From Doris montereyensis (Eukaryota; Mollusca; Gastropoda; Nudibranchia; Dorididae), in NCBI GenBank assembly GCA_037039925.1, contig JAXRKP010000244.1:329501-393500 (forward strand): a DNA stretch of 64,000 nt, given 5' to 3'. The translations under genes and the position numbers were made by a program. How positions within the stretch are numbered: position 1 is the stretch's first letter; every line of letters starts with the position of its first letter. The notes beneath the pieces are model-generated. The model had not been told where the DNA came from. It saw only the letters and a program-made list of their open reading frames with translations, and searched no databases. Positions 27,201 through 32,570 of the stretch are shown piece by piece.

Positions 27201-28987
27201 CCCCCAGGAGTTCAGAAGGACTTTGAATGAAATGGCTTGATGGGGGATAAATGATGTAGTCTGTGAGCCTGGACTTGTGCGGGGATACAGACTATAAATC
27301 CATCTTTATCTTTTATCTTTATTTTGTATATCATTGTTGACACAATTGACTGAAATCTCAATTGTCATTTTTGTTTTCTTTCAGGCCCTACCTCGCTTTT
27401 GCATTCTAGCTGCTCTTCATTTTGCATGCAAAATTGCAGCTATGTTGTTGAACGCATCAAAGAAACCACCGCTAGGGTTGTAGTGTGGAGACAGGTCGGG
27501 GTCATTCGGTCTTACACCATGGAATCCAGCTATTGCGGTTGCGATCAAGGGAAATATAAGGTAGGCAGTCCTCTTTGTATGCAATTGCATAGAAGATTTT
27601 AAAACTAATTTGTGAGGACACGCTAATCCCATATCAGAATTAACTGTATGAAACACTTGTGTGGCTTTAGTGGCTAAGTTGTCAGGCTACCGAACTGGGG
27701 ATCATGAGGTCCTGGGTTTAAATCCTAGCAAAGCTAGGTCCGACGTTTTCCTTTGGAAAGACATTTAACACACATTTTCCTCACTCAACCCAGGTGCAAA
27801 TGGGTACAAGCACTAGCTTGGGAGTCAAAGCCTGCATCAGACTAGTTTCCTTTTCAGGAGGGGATTATTAGCACCTGTTCTGCTATTGAAACTGGGATAA
27901 GCTTCGGCTTTATGGGCCTTAATGACCTTAACGGAGTTTTTATTTTTTACTCATGAAACACTCTAATTGAATTGAATACTGATATACACTTTACTTTTGT
28001 AAAATCTGTCAGCTTCATATTGTTATTTAACCCCCCCCACTCAAAAAGGGCTTTACATTAACTTTTTTTAGTTCTTTGCATCCAATTTATTGAAATTATA
28101 AATGTGCTTTCTTGAAGCTGACCAAATTCATGTTTGCATTTTAAACCAGGACATGCACATAAACACTGGGATGTTGGAGGAGATGGGACACAAGTTCTGT
28201 GAAACCTTGATAAAATTGGCCAAACTGAAAGGCGGTTACGACCAGCAGCGACCTCTTTTGGAGACTGAAGCAGTTTTGTCTGGTGCCACCTCTGACGAGT
28301 TTTTGTAAGTGTTTTGTAGAGATCTCGTTAGCTCTGGGAAAGGTGTCTTTGGGAAAGCCTCCTCTGACAAATTTTTGTAAGTGTTTTGTAGAGATCTAAT
28401 TTTGGCTGGTGCCTCCTCTGACAAATTTTTGTAAATGTTTTGTAGAGATCTCGTTAGCTCTGGGAAAGGTGTCGTTTGACAGTTTTGGCTTGTGCCTCCT
28501 CTGACGAGTTTTTGTAAGTGTTTTGTAGAGATCTTGTTAGTGTTGGGAAAGGTTTAATTTATTTACAAACTATTGAAGCAACTTTTGATTCATCTTTAGT
28601 TTGGAAAATAACCCAAGCGATTTTGAATTTACAATAAAAAAATTTCGATAGTGATGTGATGCCATTTTTAGCACTTGGTTGTACATGAACAACGATAGTG
28701 CAGCTTGTCAATGTCTCTCTTTACTCACCTTCTTTGCTTAGCTTACTTTACACATTTGGTATTCAAGATATATGATTTAAAGAAATGGTCTTTCTAAGGT
28801 ATGTATGCAAGTGAGAAATTAACTTTTTGCATTGTCATCTCTTTCTTTCACTAGTTACAATGGAATGATAGACGTACCTGATGTCACTGAGAACAAGGAA
28901 GGCGACCTCAACATAGATGGTCTTTTGAGCCAGTCTGAATCAGACGAAGATGAGGACCTTGAAGAAGAGGAATTTGATGAAGTGTGA
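294..28987 (+). CDS. AGTPBP1: Cytosolic carboxypeptidase 1 gene (19 exons, 5' end outside window)
   Basis: Whole-gene entry; exons are listed separately. The family is a cytosolic M14 zinc carboxypeptidase that removes glutamates from polyglutamylated tubulin and other proteins. The exons join in order to about 978 residues collinear with vertebrate CCP1: an armadillo-like N-terminal region (exons at 294 and 1309), an acidic low-conservation linker (4174 to 8886), the CCP N-domain (9989 to 17478) and the carboxypeptidase domain (17872 to 28304), then an acidic tail. The zinc ligands are visible as HPGE (exon 17872) and DYHGHS (exon 23377), substrate-binding NPDG and DLNR lie in exons 19334 and 21251, and the expected catalytic Glu is in YTMES (exon 27385). 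About the first 230 residues of a typical CCP1 are missing to the left. Splice phases agree across all junctions once four single-base frameshifts are allowed (near 1327, 8756, 16410, 27398). Vertebrate CCP4 is a close relative, but CCP1 is the simpler call for an invertebrate. Confidence 0.95.
946..1229 (-). repeat. tRNA-derived SINE, family A
   Basis: Read on the minus strand, the tRNA-like head begins at about 1225 with an A-box-like TGGCCTAGTGGTTAGG and a B-box-like GGGTTTGAATCC. A body shared with five other copies in this window follows (12.8, 23.6, 27.7, 44.8 and 59.6 kb). The tail carries the block GGCCATAATGGCC. Confidence 0.8.
1309..1546 (+). CDS. AGTPBP1: CCP1 exon with internal 1-bp frameshift
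   Basis: Acceptor tgtttag, donor gtgagt. With the phase from the previous exon the first codons read KSGRKSF (vertebrate KLGRKAF). The remaining, clearly conserved part ([13 protein letters not shown], then [16 protein letters not shown]) is in the next frame. Removing one T from the T5 run at 1325-1329 restores a single frame and also the correct phase for the next exon. Confidence 0.9.
1665..1905 (+). repeat. tRNA-derived SINE, family B
   Basis: The head contains a B-box-like GGGTTCAATCC. The body carries the block CATCGAAGACAGA, then GTGTGCAGATCACAA and TGGCTATTTACAGGG, and the 3' end is TAATAAAATCAATAAA. Related copies lie at 16.5, 18.6, 19.0 and 37.2 kb. Confidence 0.75.
2128..2260 (+). 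repeat. SINE family C, 3' part
   Basis: It contains TTTCCTCTTAATTCACCCTG followed by AGATCATGGCATATGGTGGA and ends GGGTAAATTTCAA. The same 3' block recurs at 20.3, 31.1, 36.6 kb (plus) and 37.4, 42.8, 43.2, 49.9 kb (minus). Confidence 0.65.
2395..2790. repeat. Minisatellite, about 55-bp unit
   Basis: Five near-identical copies of a 55-56 bp unit (GGTATAAATAATTGTAATGT plus TGTGGTAGAAATGAGGAAAA and GATAAGTGAAA) are followed by shorter, about 41-bp, versions. It lies in the CCP1 intron between the exons at 1309 and 4174. The long overlapping reading frames here are artefacts of the repeat. Confidence 0.93.
3733..4066. repeat. (GA)n/(GGGA)n polypurine tract with short (CA)n
   Basis: About 77 bp of GA repeats run into about 190 bp of GGGA repeats (one GGAGGA interruption near 3854), then degenerate GA and a short CA run. 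The strand is purine-only for about 290 bp. It ends about 110 bp before the acceptor of the CCP1 exon at 4174. Confidence 0.97.
4174..4289 (+). CDS. AGTPBP1: CCP1 exon, acidic linker
   Basis: Acceptor ttttcag, donor gtaggt. It encodes 38 residues dominated by Asp, Ser and Glu ([16 protein letters not shown]), the counterpart of the acidic stretch VDESDDNDDID of vertebrate CCP1. It is in phase with both neighbours and lies 159 bp after a GA/GGGA tract. Confidence 0.88.
4727..4828 (+). CDS. AGTPBP1: CCP1 exon with conserved [11 protein letters not shown] motif
   Basis: Acceptor gtcaccag, donor gtaggt, exactly 34 codons in phase 0. [14 protein letters not shown] matches vertebrate DLKMYEHLFPELVD, the one conserved island in the linker region. 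Confidence 0.93.
5017..5868. mobile_element. hAT-type non-autonomous transposon (MITE)
   Basis: The terminal inverted repeats are TAGTGCCGGGCG at the left and CTCGGCACTA at the right, flanked by a perfect 8-bp target duplication GTTCAGTC (5009-5016 and 5869-5876). That length is the hallmark of hAT elements. The subterminal regions are full of AACCGGTTC and GAACCGCTGGCGGTTC palindromes. No transposase reading frame is visible. A (CT)n tract lies inside at 5624-5654. Confidence 0.92.
6378..6561 (+). CDS. AGTPBP1: CCP1 exon, poorly conserved linker
   Basis: I chose the acceptor after ttgcttctactag because the earlier cag at 6336 leads into an in-frame stop (TAA at about 6388). From 6378 the phase-0 frame is open to the donor gtgaat. 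The 61 encoded residues are Ser/Thr/Pro/Gln-rich ([14 protein letters not shown]). No family match is expected here, so the call rests on phase, splice signals and position. Confidence 0.7.
7270..7480. repeat. Degenerate minisatellite, about 38-bp unit
   Basis: Five to six diverged copies of a unit with the core GGCTTGGCACTGACCTCATG followed by AGATAAAGGTC. It directly adjoins the MITE starting at 7510. Confidence 0.8.
7510..7943. mobile_element. TIR MITE, copy 1
   Basis: The left end ATCGTCGGTGAAACTGTCTA and right end TTTCACCGATGATATA are inverted relative to each other. The internal sequence aligns over its whole length with the copy at 20.6-21.0 kb (shared CTTCTTTCATG, TTTATAAAT, TTTTGTGCACA and GATGATYTATTACRTTTT blocks). 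No coding capacity is visible. Confidence 0.82.
8065..8365 (+). repeat. tRNA-derived SINE-like element, family E
   Basis: The head reads GGTTGGTCTCATGATAGAC followed by GATCATGGGTTCTACTCC, resembling A and B boxes of a tRNA promoter. A unique body of about 230 bp follows. No second copy was noticed in the window, so the family assignment is tentative. Confidence 0.5.
8619..8886 (+). CDS. AGTPBP1: CCP1 exon, linker, with apparent frameshift
   Basis: Acceptor attcttgcag, donor gtgatg after GATCAG. The entry phase (1) gives the frame [16 protein letters not shown]. The exit phase required by the next exon (0) gives the frame ending [16 protein letters not shown]. No single frame spans the exon. 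One base missing from the A8 run at 8753-8760 would join the two frames. The sequence is low-conservation linker, so an undetected internal intron is possible. Confidence 0.7.
9727..9988 (+). repeat. Tandem repeat of acceptor-like units ahead of a CCP1 exon
   Basis: Four to five copies of an about 63-bp unit, each containing AAGACTCATTTTGACTGTTG then TTACTTTTCAG. The last copy supplies the real branch, pyrimidine tract and AG of the exon at 9989. The earlier copies keep TTTTCAG followed by TTGTGAGAGAATTCTCCTC. Confidence 0.88.
9989..10182 (+). CDS. AGTPBP1: CCP1 exon, start of CCP N-domain
   Basis: Acceptor catttcag, donor gtaatc. It encodes [18 protein letters not shown] and ends PRKFGIQR, matching vertebrate NTKSVPEYSEVAYPDYFG and ERPYGVQR. 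It leaves phase 2. The acceptor is preceded by a tandem array of near-identical acceptor-like sequences (9727-9988). Confidence 0.95.
11298..11434 (+). repeat. AGTPBP1: Duplicated 3' half of CCP1 exon plus donor and intron start
   Basis: This stretch repeats 11678-11812 at roughly 95% identity, beginning CGCTGGGGAATCTTACTGTG. It carries the last 57 bases of the exon at 11588, its donor gtgaga and the following intron to a T9 run. It has no acceptor in the right place and would not keep the frame, so it is a decoy rather than a second exon. Confidence 0.92.
11588..11734 (+). CDS. AGTPBP1: CCP1 exon, N-domain
   Basis: Acceptor aatttcag, donor gtgaga. [20 protein letters not shown] corresponds to vertebrate [20 protein letters not shown], followed by VYDMD. 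The 3' half of this exon, with its donor and some following intron, is duplicated 380 bp upstream (11298-11434). Confidence 0.94.
12255..12712. repeat. Minisatellite, about 30-bp unit
   Basis: About 14 variable copies of ATGATTATAACTCCAAAATC followed by GTCAAATGTTTG. Unit length varies from about 20 to 37 bp. Intronic in CCP1. Confidence 0.93.
12830..13103 (-). repeat. tRNA-derived SINE, family A
   Basis: Same structure as the copy at 946-1229. The minus-strand head at about 13100 has TAGCCGAGTGGTTAGG (A-box-like) and ATGGTTCGAATCC (B-box-like). The body ends in the GGCCATAATGGCC block. Confidence 0.82.
13348..13429 (+). CDS. AGTPBP1: CCP1 exon, N-domain
   Basis: Acceptor gttgcag, donor gttgga. 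[18 protein letters not shown] matches vertebrate ILKFNSKFESGNLRKVIQ almost residue for residue. It exits in phase 0. Confidence 0.96.
14400..14790. repeat. Minisatellite, about 61-bp unit
   Basis: Six to seven highly similar copies of TTTGGCAAGTCTGTAACAGT followed by TTACAAAACAGAGACAGCTT and TCTAAATCATCATCA. It ends about 55 bp before the acceptor of the CCP1 exon at 14847. Confidence 0.95.
14847..15003 (+). CDS. AGTPBP1: CCP1 exon, N-domain
   Basis: Acceptor tttttttag, donor gtgagt. [20 protein letters not shown] then [18 protein letters not shown] match the vertebrate segment [20 protein letters not shown]. It exits in phase 1. Confidence 0.97.
15112..15220. repeat. (TAA)n microsatellite
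   Basis: About 36 ATA/TAA units with a single phase slip near 15200. The polyasparagine reading frame here is not a gene. Confidence 0.98.
16232..16463 (+). CDS. AGTPBP1: CCP1 exon with 1-bp frameshift
   Basis: Acceptor ctttctacag, donor gtaaat. [13 protein letters not shown] and [15 protein letters not shown], then [15 protein letters not shown], match vertebrate CCP1. The frame then stops at TGA (16426-16428), while the next frame continues with [18 protein letters not shown], the counterpart of DDVCYFAYHYPYTYSTLQ. One missing C at 16409-16410 explains both the frame change and the phase-0 exit. Confidence 0.94.
16488..16712 (-). repeat. tRNA-derived SINE, family B
   Basis: Reverse-oriented copy: ATTAAGGTGATC-type end at the left, then GCCCTGTAAACAGCC and GATCTGCACATGGGACC, with head sequences near 16680-16710. 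About 75% similar to the copy at 18.6 kb by eye. Confidence 0.75.
17325..17478 (+). CDS. AGTPBP1: CCP1 exon, N-domain to catalytic domain junction
   Basis: Acceptor ctccccag, donor gtgaga. It encodes [20 protein letters not shown] and [10 protein letters not shown], matching vertebrate QIYFRKDVLCETLSGN and PLVTITAMP. It exits in phase 1. Confidence 0.95.
17872..17943 (+). CDS. AGTPBP1: CCP1 exon carrying zinc-binding HPGE motif
   Basis: Acceptor ctccactag, donor gtcagt. [20 protein letters not shown] is nearly identical to vertebrate [20 protein letters not shown]. The His and Glu of HPGE are the first two zinc ligands of M14 peptidases and are intact. Confidence 0.97.
18545..18835 (-). repeat. 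tRNA-derived SINE, family B (inverted partner)
   Basis: Reverse-oriented copy with CTGCCCTGTAAACAGCC, GTGATCTGTGCATGAGACC and the head near 18830. It pairs as an inverted repeat with the plus-strand copy starting at 18955. Confidence 0.78.
18955..19232 (+). repeat. tRNA-derived SINE, family B (inverted partner)
   Basis: Forward copy. The head CGATGATTCAGAGGTAAGG is followed by GGTCGAGGTGGGTAGATC, GAGTGCAGATCAC and GGCTATTTACAAGGCAGTC. It ends about 100 bp before the CCP1 exon at 19334. Confidence 0.78.
19334..19442 (+). CDS. AGTPBP1: CCP1 exon, catalytic domain
   Basis: Acceptor tcttctacag, donor gtaagt. [15 protein letters not shown] corresponds to vertebrate [19 protein letters not shown] is a conserved family motif. 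It exits in phase 2. Confidence 0.97.
19655..19855 (+). mobile_element. LINE 3' fragment (C-terminal tail of reverse transcriptase protein)
   Basis: One frame reads [20 protein letters not shown], the basic GR.P.RW..DI motif typical of the end of RTE/CR1-like pol proteins, then a short 3' part ending in GTAAGTCAAG repeats. Only the tail is present. Confidence 0.6.
20100..20350 (+). repeat. SINE family C, diverged copy
   Basis: It carries GCTCTGAGATCATCACATAT followed by GGTGGACAGGGTACATT, matching the 3' block of the copies at 2.2 and 36.6 kb. The upstream part is less clear. Confidence 0.5.
20606..21044. mobile_element. TIR MITE, copy 2
   Basis: Best preserved copy. The left end ATCATCGATGAAACTGTCTT plus AACACGTAAGTCCACG mirrors the right end CGTGTTAAGACAGTTTCACC plus GATGATAT, about 27 bp of inverted repeat with few mismatches. 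Length about 440 bp. Within a CCP1 intron. Confidence 0.88.
21251..21380 (+). CDS. AGTPBP1: CCP1 exon with DLNR motif
   Basis: Acceptor ttttttccag, donor gtaata. [17 protein letters not shown] matches vertebrate HRCSLSGEDLNRQWQSP. DLNR contributes to substrate binding in this family. It exits in phase 0. Confidence 0.97.
21672..22180. repeat. Minisatellite, about 42-bp unit
   Basis: About 12 copies of GTTGTAATAAATAGGTGTTT followed by GATGATCAAGTCATGTCCCT, with few changes between copies. It lies 290 bp downstream of the CCP1 exon ending at 21380. Confidence 0.96.
23377..23514 (+). CDS. AGTPBP1: CCP1 exon with third zinc ligand
   Basis: Acceptor catcaacag, donor gtaaag, exactly 46 codons. 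[20 protein letters not shown] matches vertebrate [20 protein letters not shown]. The third zinc-binding His is expected within DYHGHS. Confidence 0.97.
23555..23770 (+). repeat. tRNA-derived SINE, family A, diverged head
   Basis: TGGTGGCCGGGTGGTAAGG (A-box-like), then AGGTTCTAGCAAAGCTAGG where the B box should be (partly lost), then CACCCAGGTGCAAATGGGTA and GTCCAGGAGGTGATTATTA. It starts 40 bp after the CCP1 exon at 23377-23514. Confidence 0.75.
24720..26430 (-). mobile_element. Truncated LINE, endonuclease region and 5' UTR (copy 1)
   Basis: Minus strand. The 5' UTR-like block (26430 to about 26070) has AGGGTTAACTCCCTTAGTCT/CAAGGCAGCAGG subrepeats. An endonuclease-domain region follows (25990 to about 25200), aligned with the better copy at 57.4-59.3 kb, then the EN-to-RT linker (frame with [20 protein letters not shown] near 24940). 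The element breaks off before the reverse transcriptase. Many frameshifts. Lies in a CCP1 intron. Confidence 0.85.
26976..27105. repeat. Short tandem repeat, 28-38 bp unit
   Basis: Four copies of AAATGTCACTTATTTTAGAT followed by GTTGATCTG, with or without TTGCATCT. Confidence 0.85.
27385..27560 (+). CDS. AGTPBP1: CCP1 exon with catalytic Glu; 1-bp frameshift near start
   Basis: Acceptor ctttcag, donor gtaggc. [20 protein letters not shown] and [17 protein letters not shown] match vertebrate [20 protein letters not shown] and [17 protein letters not shown]. The phase-0 start ALPR is out of frame with the rest. One T missing from the T4 run at 27397-27400 would join them (ALPRFLHSSC). Confidence 0.95.
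27658..27945 (+). repeat. tRNA-derived SINE, family A
   Basis: Head TGGCTTTAGTGGCTAAG and CCTGGGTTTAAATCCTAGC, body CAACCCAGGTGCAAATGGGT and GGAGGGGATTATTAGCACC, 3' end GGGCCTTAATGACCTTAACG. Starts about 100 bp after the CCP1 exon ending 27560. Confidence 0.83.
28150..28304 (+). CDS. AGTPBP1: CCP1 exon, end of catalytic domain
   Basis: Acceptor ttaaaccag, donor gtaagt. [20 protein letters not shown] matches vertebrate [20 protein letters not shown]. The last about 20 bases and the donor are repeated three more times directly downstream in the intron. Confidence 0.94.
28287..28556 (+). repeat. AGTPBP1: Four tandem copies of a CCP1 exon end with its splice donor
   Basis: The unit is GCCTCCTCTGACGAGTTTTT then GTAAGTGTTTTGTAGAGATC and, in most copies, GTTAGCTCTGGGAAAGGTGT. 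The first copy is the true exon end (donor at 28305). Copies 2 to 4 carry donors at about 28377, 28431 (weakened to GTAAAT) and 28514. Reading through the first donor meets TAA at once, so later donors cannot extend the protein. Confidence 0.93.
28855..28987 (+). CDS. AGTPBP1: CCP1 terminal exon, acidic tail and stop
   Basis: Acceptor tttcactag. Phase 2 from the previous exon completes the Phe codon, giving [15 protein letters not shown] and then an acidic tail ([17 protein letters not shown]) ending at TGA 28985-28987. An acidic Ser/Glu-rich C-terminus is also present in vertebrate CCP1. Confidence 0.93.
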
Positions 28988-29541
28988 AATTTTTAAAAAG
29001 AAAATTATTCAAACTTGATTTGAACATTTCATTTACATGTCTTGTTTAATGCATGCTCATATTAATCACCATTTTCTAAATCTATACGATCCATCTGCAT
29101 TAGATGAACAAAATGAGAGGAAAGAAAAAAAAAAAGAAGTTGAGGAAAAACATTTTTTTTCCTGTTTCTTTGCCAAAAAAAACAATTTTTATAATTTTCA
29201 AACTTTGGAACTTTGGAAGCCAGAAAAGTATGAGTCACCTTGAACTGTTTTATGTTGTTCAATAATGCTAAAAGGAACCTTGTTATTTGAAAATTTAAAA
29301 TACAAGAAATGTAACATAAAGGGATAATATATAATATATATATTTGTTGTACTTACTTATTTTAAACATTTCTTTAGAATTTCTATGCATTATTTTCTCC
29401 TGGGTTGATCTATGTGTCAGGATCATCTTTATTTTGGTGCAAAACTATAATACATCAGAACTGCACTTCTTTTCTGTTTAAATTACACATTTGTGATTAT
29501 CACACCTTTTAAAAAAAATATGCCAGATTCAGCTACATTCC

Positions 29542-29599
29542 AACCTGTCCATAACGACCACCAATGATCATAGACCAAAGTGGTCGTTATGGACAGGTT
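29542..29599. repeat. Perfect 20-bp inverted repeat (hairpin)
   Basis: AACCTGTCCATAACGACCAC (29542-29561) is the exact reverse complement of GTGGTCGTTATGGACAGGTT (29580-29599), with an 18-base loop. It resembles the ends of a tiny pogo/Tigger-type MITE. It lies 555 bp after the CCP1 stop and could be part of the 3' UTR. Confidence 0.9.
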
Positions 29600-32474
29600 A
29601 TAATGTGGGTGGCTAGAATGTATCTCATTTAAAAATATGAAAGCTTCATAAGCCGCTCCAGTTTTTAGACCCCTTCCAGTGTCCACGCAGAGACAAAAAG
29701 TTAAGTAACCATGTTATTTCTGAACATTTCTCACATTTTTTACAATCATACTCTAAATCATTTTCTTTTTGGACAAACCTATGAATCTTAACTTACATCA
29801 TCCTTTGCTTTGGTATTACTTTTTATTGAATCCTGCTAAAAATCTGAATCGTCATAATCATGGACATGGGCAAACGACAAAGCAACCAATCAACTGTTAA
29901 AGCTGAGGATTTCAAATTGTCAAAAGGACTGAATATGTTGTTTCATAAGTGCCATAAATGTTTCCCTGGATGTAAAAAGGATTCCATTTGAAAATCAGTG
30001 ATCACTGCATTTTAGATGACATAGAAAATTGATGAAAATGTAAAGTGAAATCTAGACTTACTTCAGAATTTCTTAGTATTTGACGGCCTTCCTCAAAACC
30101 TGAATTTGACGAGAGCGGAGTTGAAGTACCATGGCTAGAAAATTCCAAGTTGTTGCGTTACTGTTCAAGGTTATGACTGTACAGTTTTGTTGTGTCAAAT
30201 TGACTCGTCCATTTTTATCCCTGAGTGACTTAAGGACATGTGAAATTTGTCTTTTGATAGCTATGGCGAAGGAGCCATAGATATCCCTCTGTTGTATGAA
30301 GGCAGTTCAATGACACGCATGAAAGTGCCTCTCCCAATTTTTATTAAATGCCTCAATTAGCATTGAGCAGGACTTAATTTCTTTATAACCTGAAAGTGGA
30401 AAAATGATTTATCGGTATGTGCCTCCATTGTTTGAATACATGTACTGCTGGTGATAATCTGCTCACGTTGAACCATTTTTTAATATATTGTTTCTCTGTA
30501 TTTTCAAACATGTGATTGTACGTAAGAAAAAAGAGAAGAAAAAATATGTAAATTCTCATATTAACATACTCTTTCCCTGAATTATCATATTTAACTTTCT
30601 TACTTCTTCTTCATCCCAGAGATTGAAGAGCACAATGGGCATGAGAAAGAAAGGAAGATTTTTTATTCACTTATTTTATGGTGGTGGTATTGATGCATTT
30701 TGAAAAGCATCTACATTTAGAGGTCAATATTTCAATGTGTACTTATCCACTGCGCTATTTTTGCATTTAATTTTGATAATGCAAAGTACATTTGTTCATA
30801 CTTATTTGGATCCATATAGTCCTAGTGTTTTCCTCATTTCATACTGGCTAGCCTTTGATGTCAACATTTGTGCCTACTTTACACTTAAACGAGCACGTCA
30901 TAACATGTTTTTATTGTTTTGTAATGGTATAACTATATATTAGAGATAAAGTTTTGTCATCACATCATAACAACAACAGTATATTAATGACGTTATGTTT
31001 GGCAAGCAAGTGTCCTTTAAATAATTTCTCAGCATCTGTGATCCTTTATTTTATACCCTTCTTATACTTTTTTTCTGTTATCAATAAATTGCTCTGTCAC
31101 ATGTCTTTCATGCTGTTTCCTCTGAGATCACCGTATATGGTGAACAGGATAAATTTCAATGAAGAAACTGAAATAGTGAATTGCTCATGACATCTGTCTG
31201 ATTTGTTTTTTCCCCCGATGTTTTTCTTCTTTTTTTCTCTCTCTCTTTCTGCCTCTTAACCTCTTTGAAATGTTGAAGTTGTTGATGGCTTTCCATGATG
31301 TCTAAATATGTAATAAACCTTTCATACAAAATGTGTTGTTTGTGAAGCATTCTAACTTAAACTTAAAATAGTGAATGGTCATTTTTTATTAAAAAAATTA
31401 GATTGATTTCCAAATGAGAGACACATGACATACTCTTTACAATGATGAAAAAGATGTGCATTCAATATATTTTTTGTTATTGTTTTTTACATTTGATTCG
31501 CAATGAAGAATTAACAAGTACTGTTCTTCTTTCTTTCATGTTTTTTTGCTAGTCAATGTTTGTTTCTCTTTTCAATATCAAAACATCAATTCAAAATCAA
31601 ACAATCTTTTTTCTCTATCAGAGTCAAAGTATGTCATGCATGAATGTGAAATATCAGGGAATTTGTAGTAATTTAAAATTGCAGAATTAAATATTTAGTA
31701 TCTGAGTCTGAAATAACATTAAATCAGGATTGAGTATTTATGCTGTTCTCTTATCTTTTGTTGATTTAATTTGTAAGTTGTAATGAGGACATCAGTTCTC
31801 TACACTACAGCTGTGCCTTTGCTTTTTAACCTAAAAAACAATGGCTGCACAAGGTGCCAAATACTTGTTCTAAATGTGTATTGTTTCTGTACCGGTATGT
31901 CTTTTGCATAGGATCCCTTTCCTAAAGTCAGTTATTTAATGAAAGTCAACAGAAGGTGTTCATAAGTACTTAATTGAATTGATTAGATCAGTATGCAATA
32001 AGTACTTATCATATATTCCAACGCATGATTTTGGTCTCAAACACTGTCTTTGTTTTATTTCCCCTACTGACCCTTTCTATTGTGATGATGAGTTGATCAA
32101 AGATTACACTCTAATAACTATATCCTAGCATTTGCAAATTTTGACATGTTTTTGTCAAAGTTAAGATTAGGATTTGTGATTGAAAAGAACAGAAAGTTTT
32201 TTAAAATTTATAACTTTGATTGTTAGCTTTGATTTCTTCTTCCTTCTTCTTGTTCCTGTTTCAGGCCACAACTTCATAGTGAAGAATTGCATAGCCTGTA
32301 ACATGTTGTACTCAACAGTTGCGTCACAAACTTCTGGTGGAGTTCAGGTTGCAATTTTTGAACTGTGTTAAAATTACAATGCGATCTAGAAAACATGTAT
32401 TTAATTGTATGACGTTGTTGAATTTCAAGACTAATTTCCCCTTAACCAAATGTCCCTCAACCAACTCTCTAAAT

Positions 32475-32570
32475 AGTTGATGGCGATAGTGATAATGAAG
32501 TGAACGTGCCCGAACCGGTTGACCTGACCTCGAAAAGGAGGCGTGGTAGGGGTGGGTTAATTCCGATGAA
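32475..32570 (+). pseudogene. Possible transposase N-terminal fragment (piggyBac-like)
   Basis: A short open frame reads DGDSDNEVNVPEPVDLTSKR then RRGRGGLIPM: acidic then basic, the style of piggyBac transposase N-termini. A second piece with acidic FRADGSDFESDTDN-like coding lies at about 37610-37720. Too short for certainty. Confidence 0.3.
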
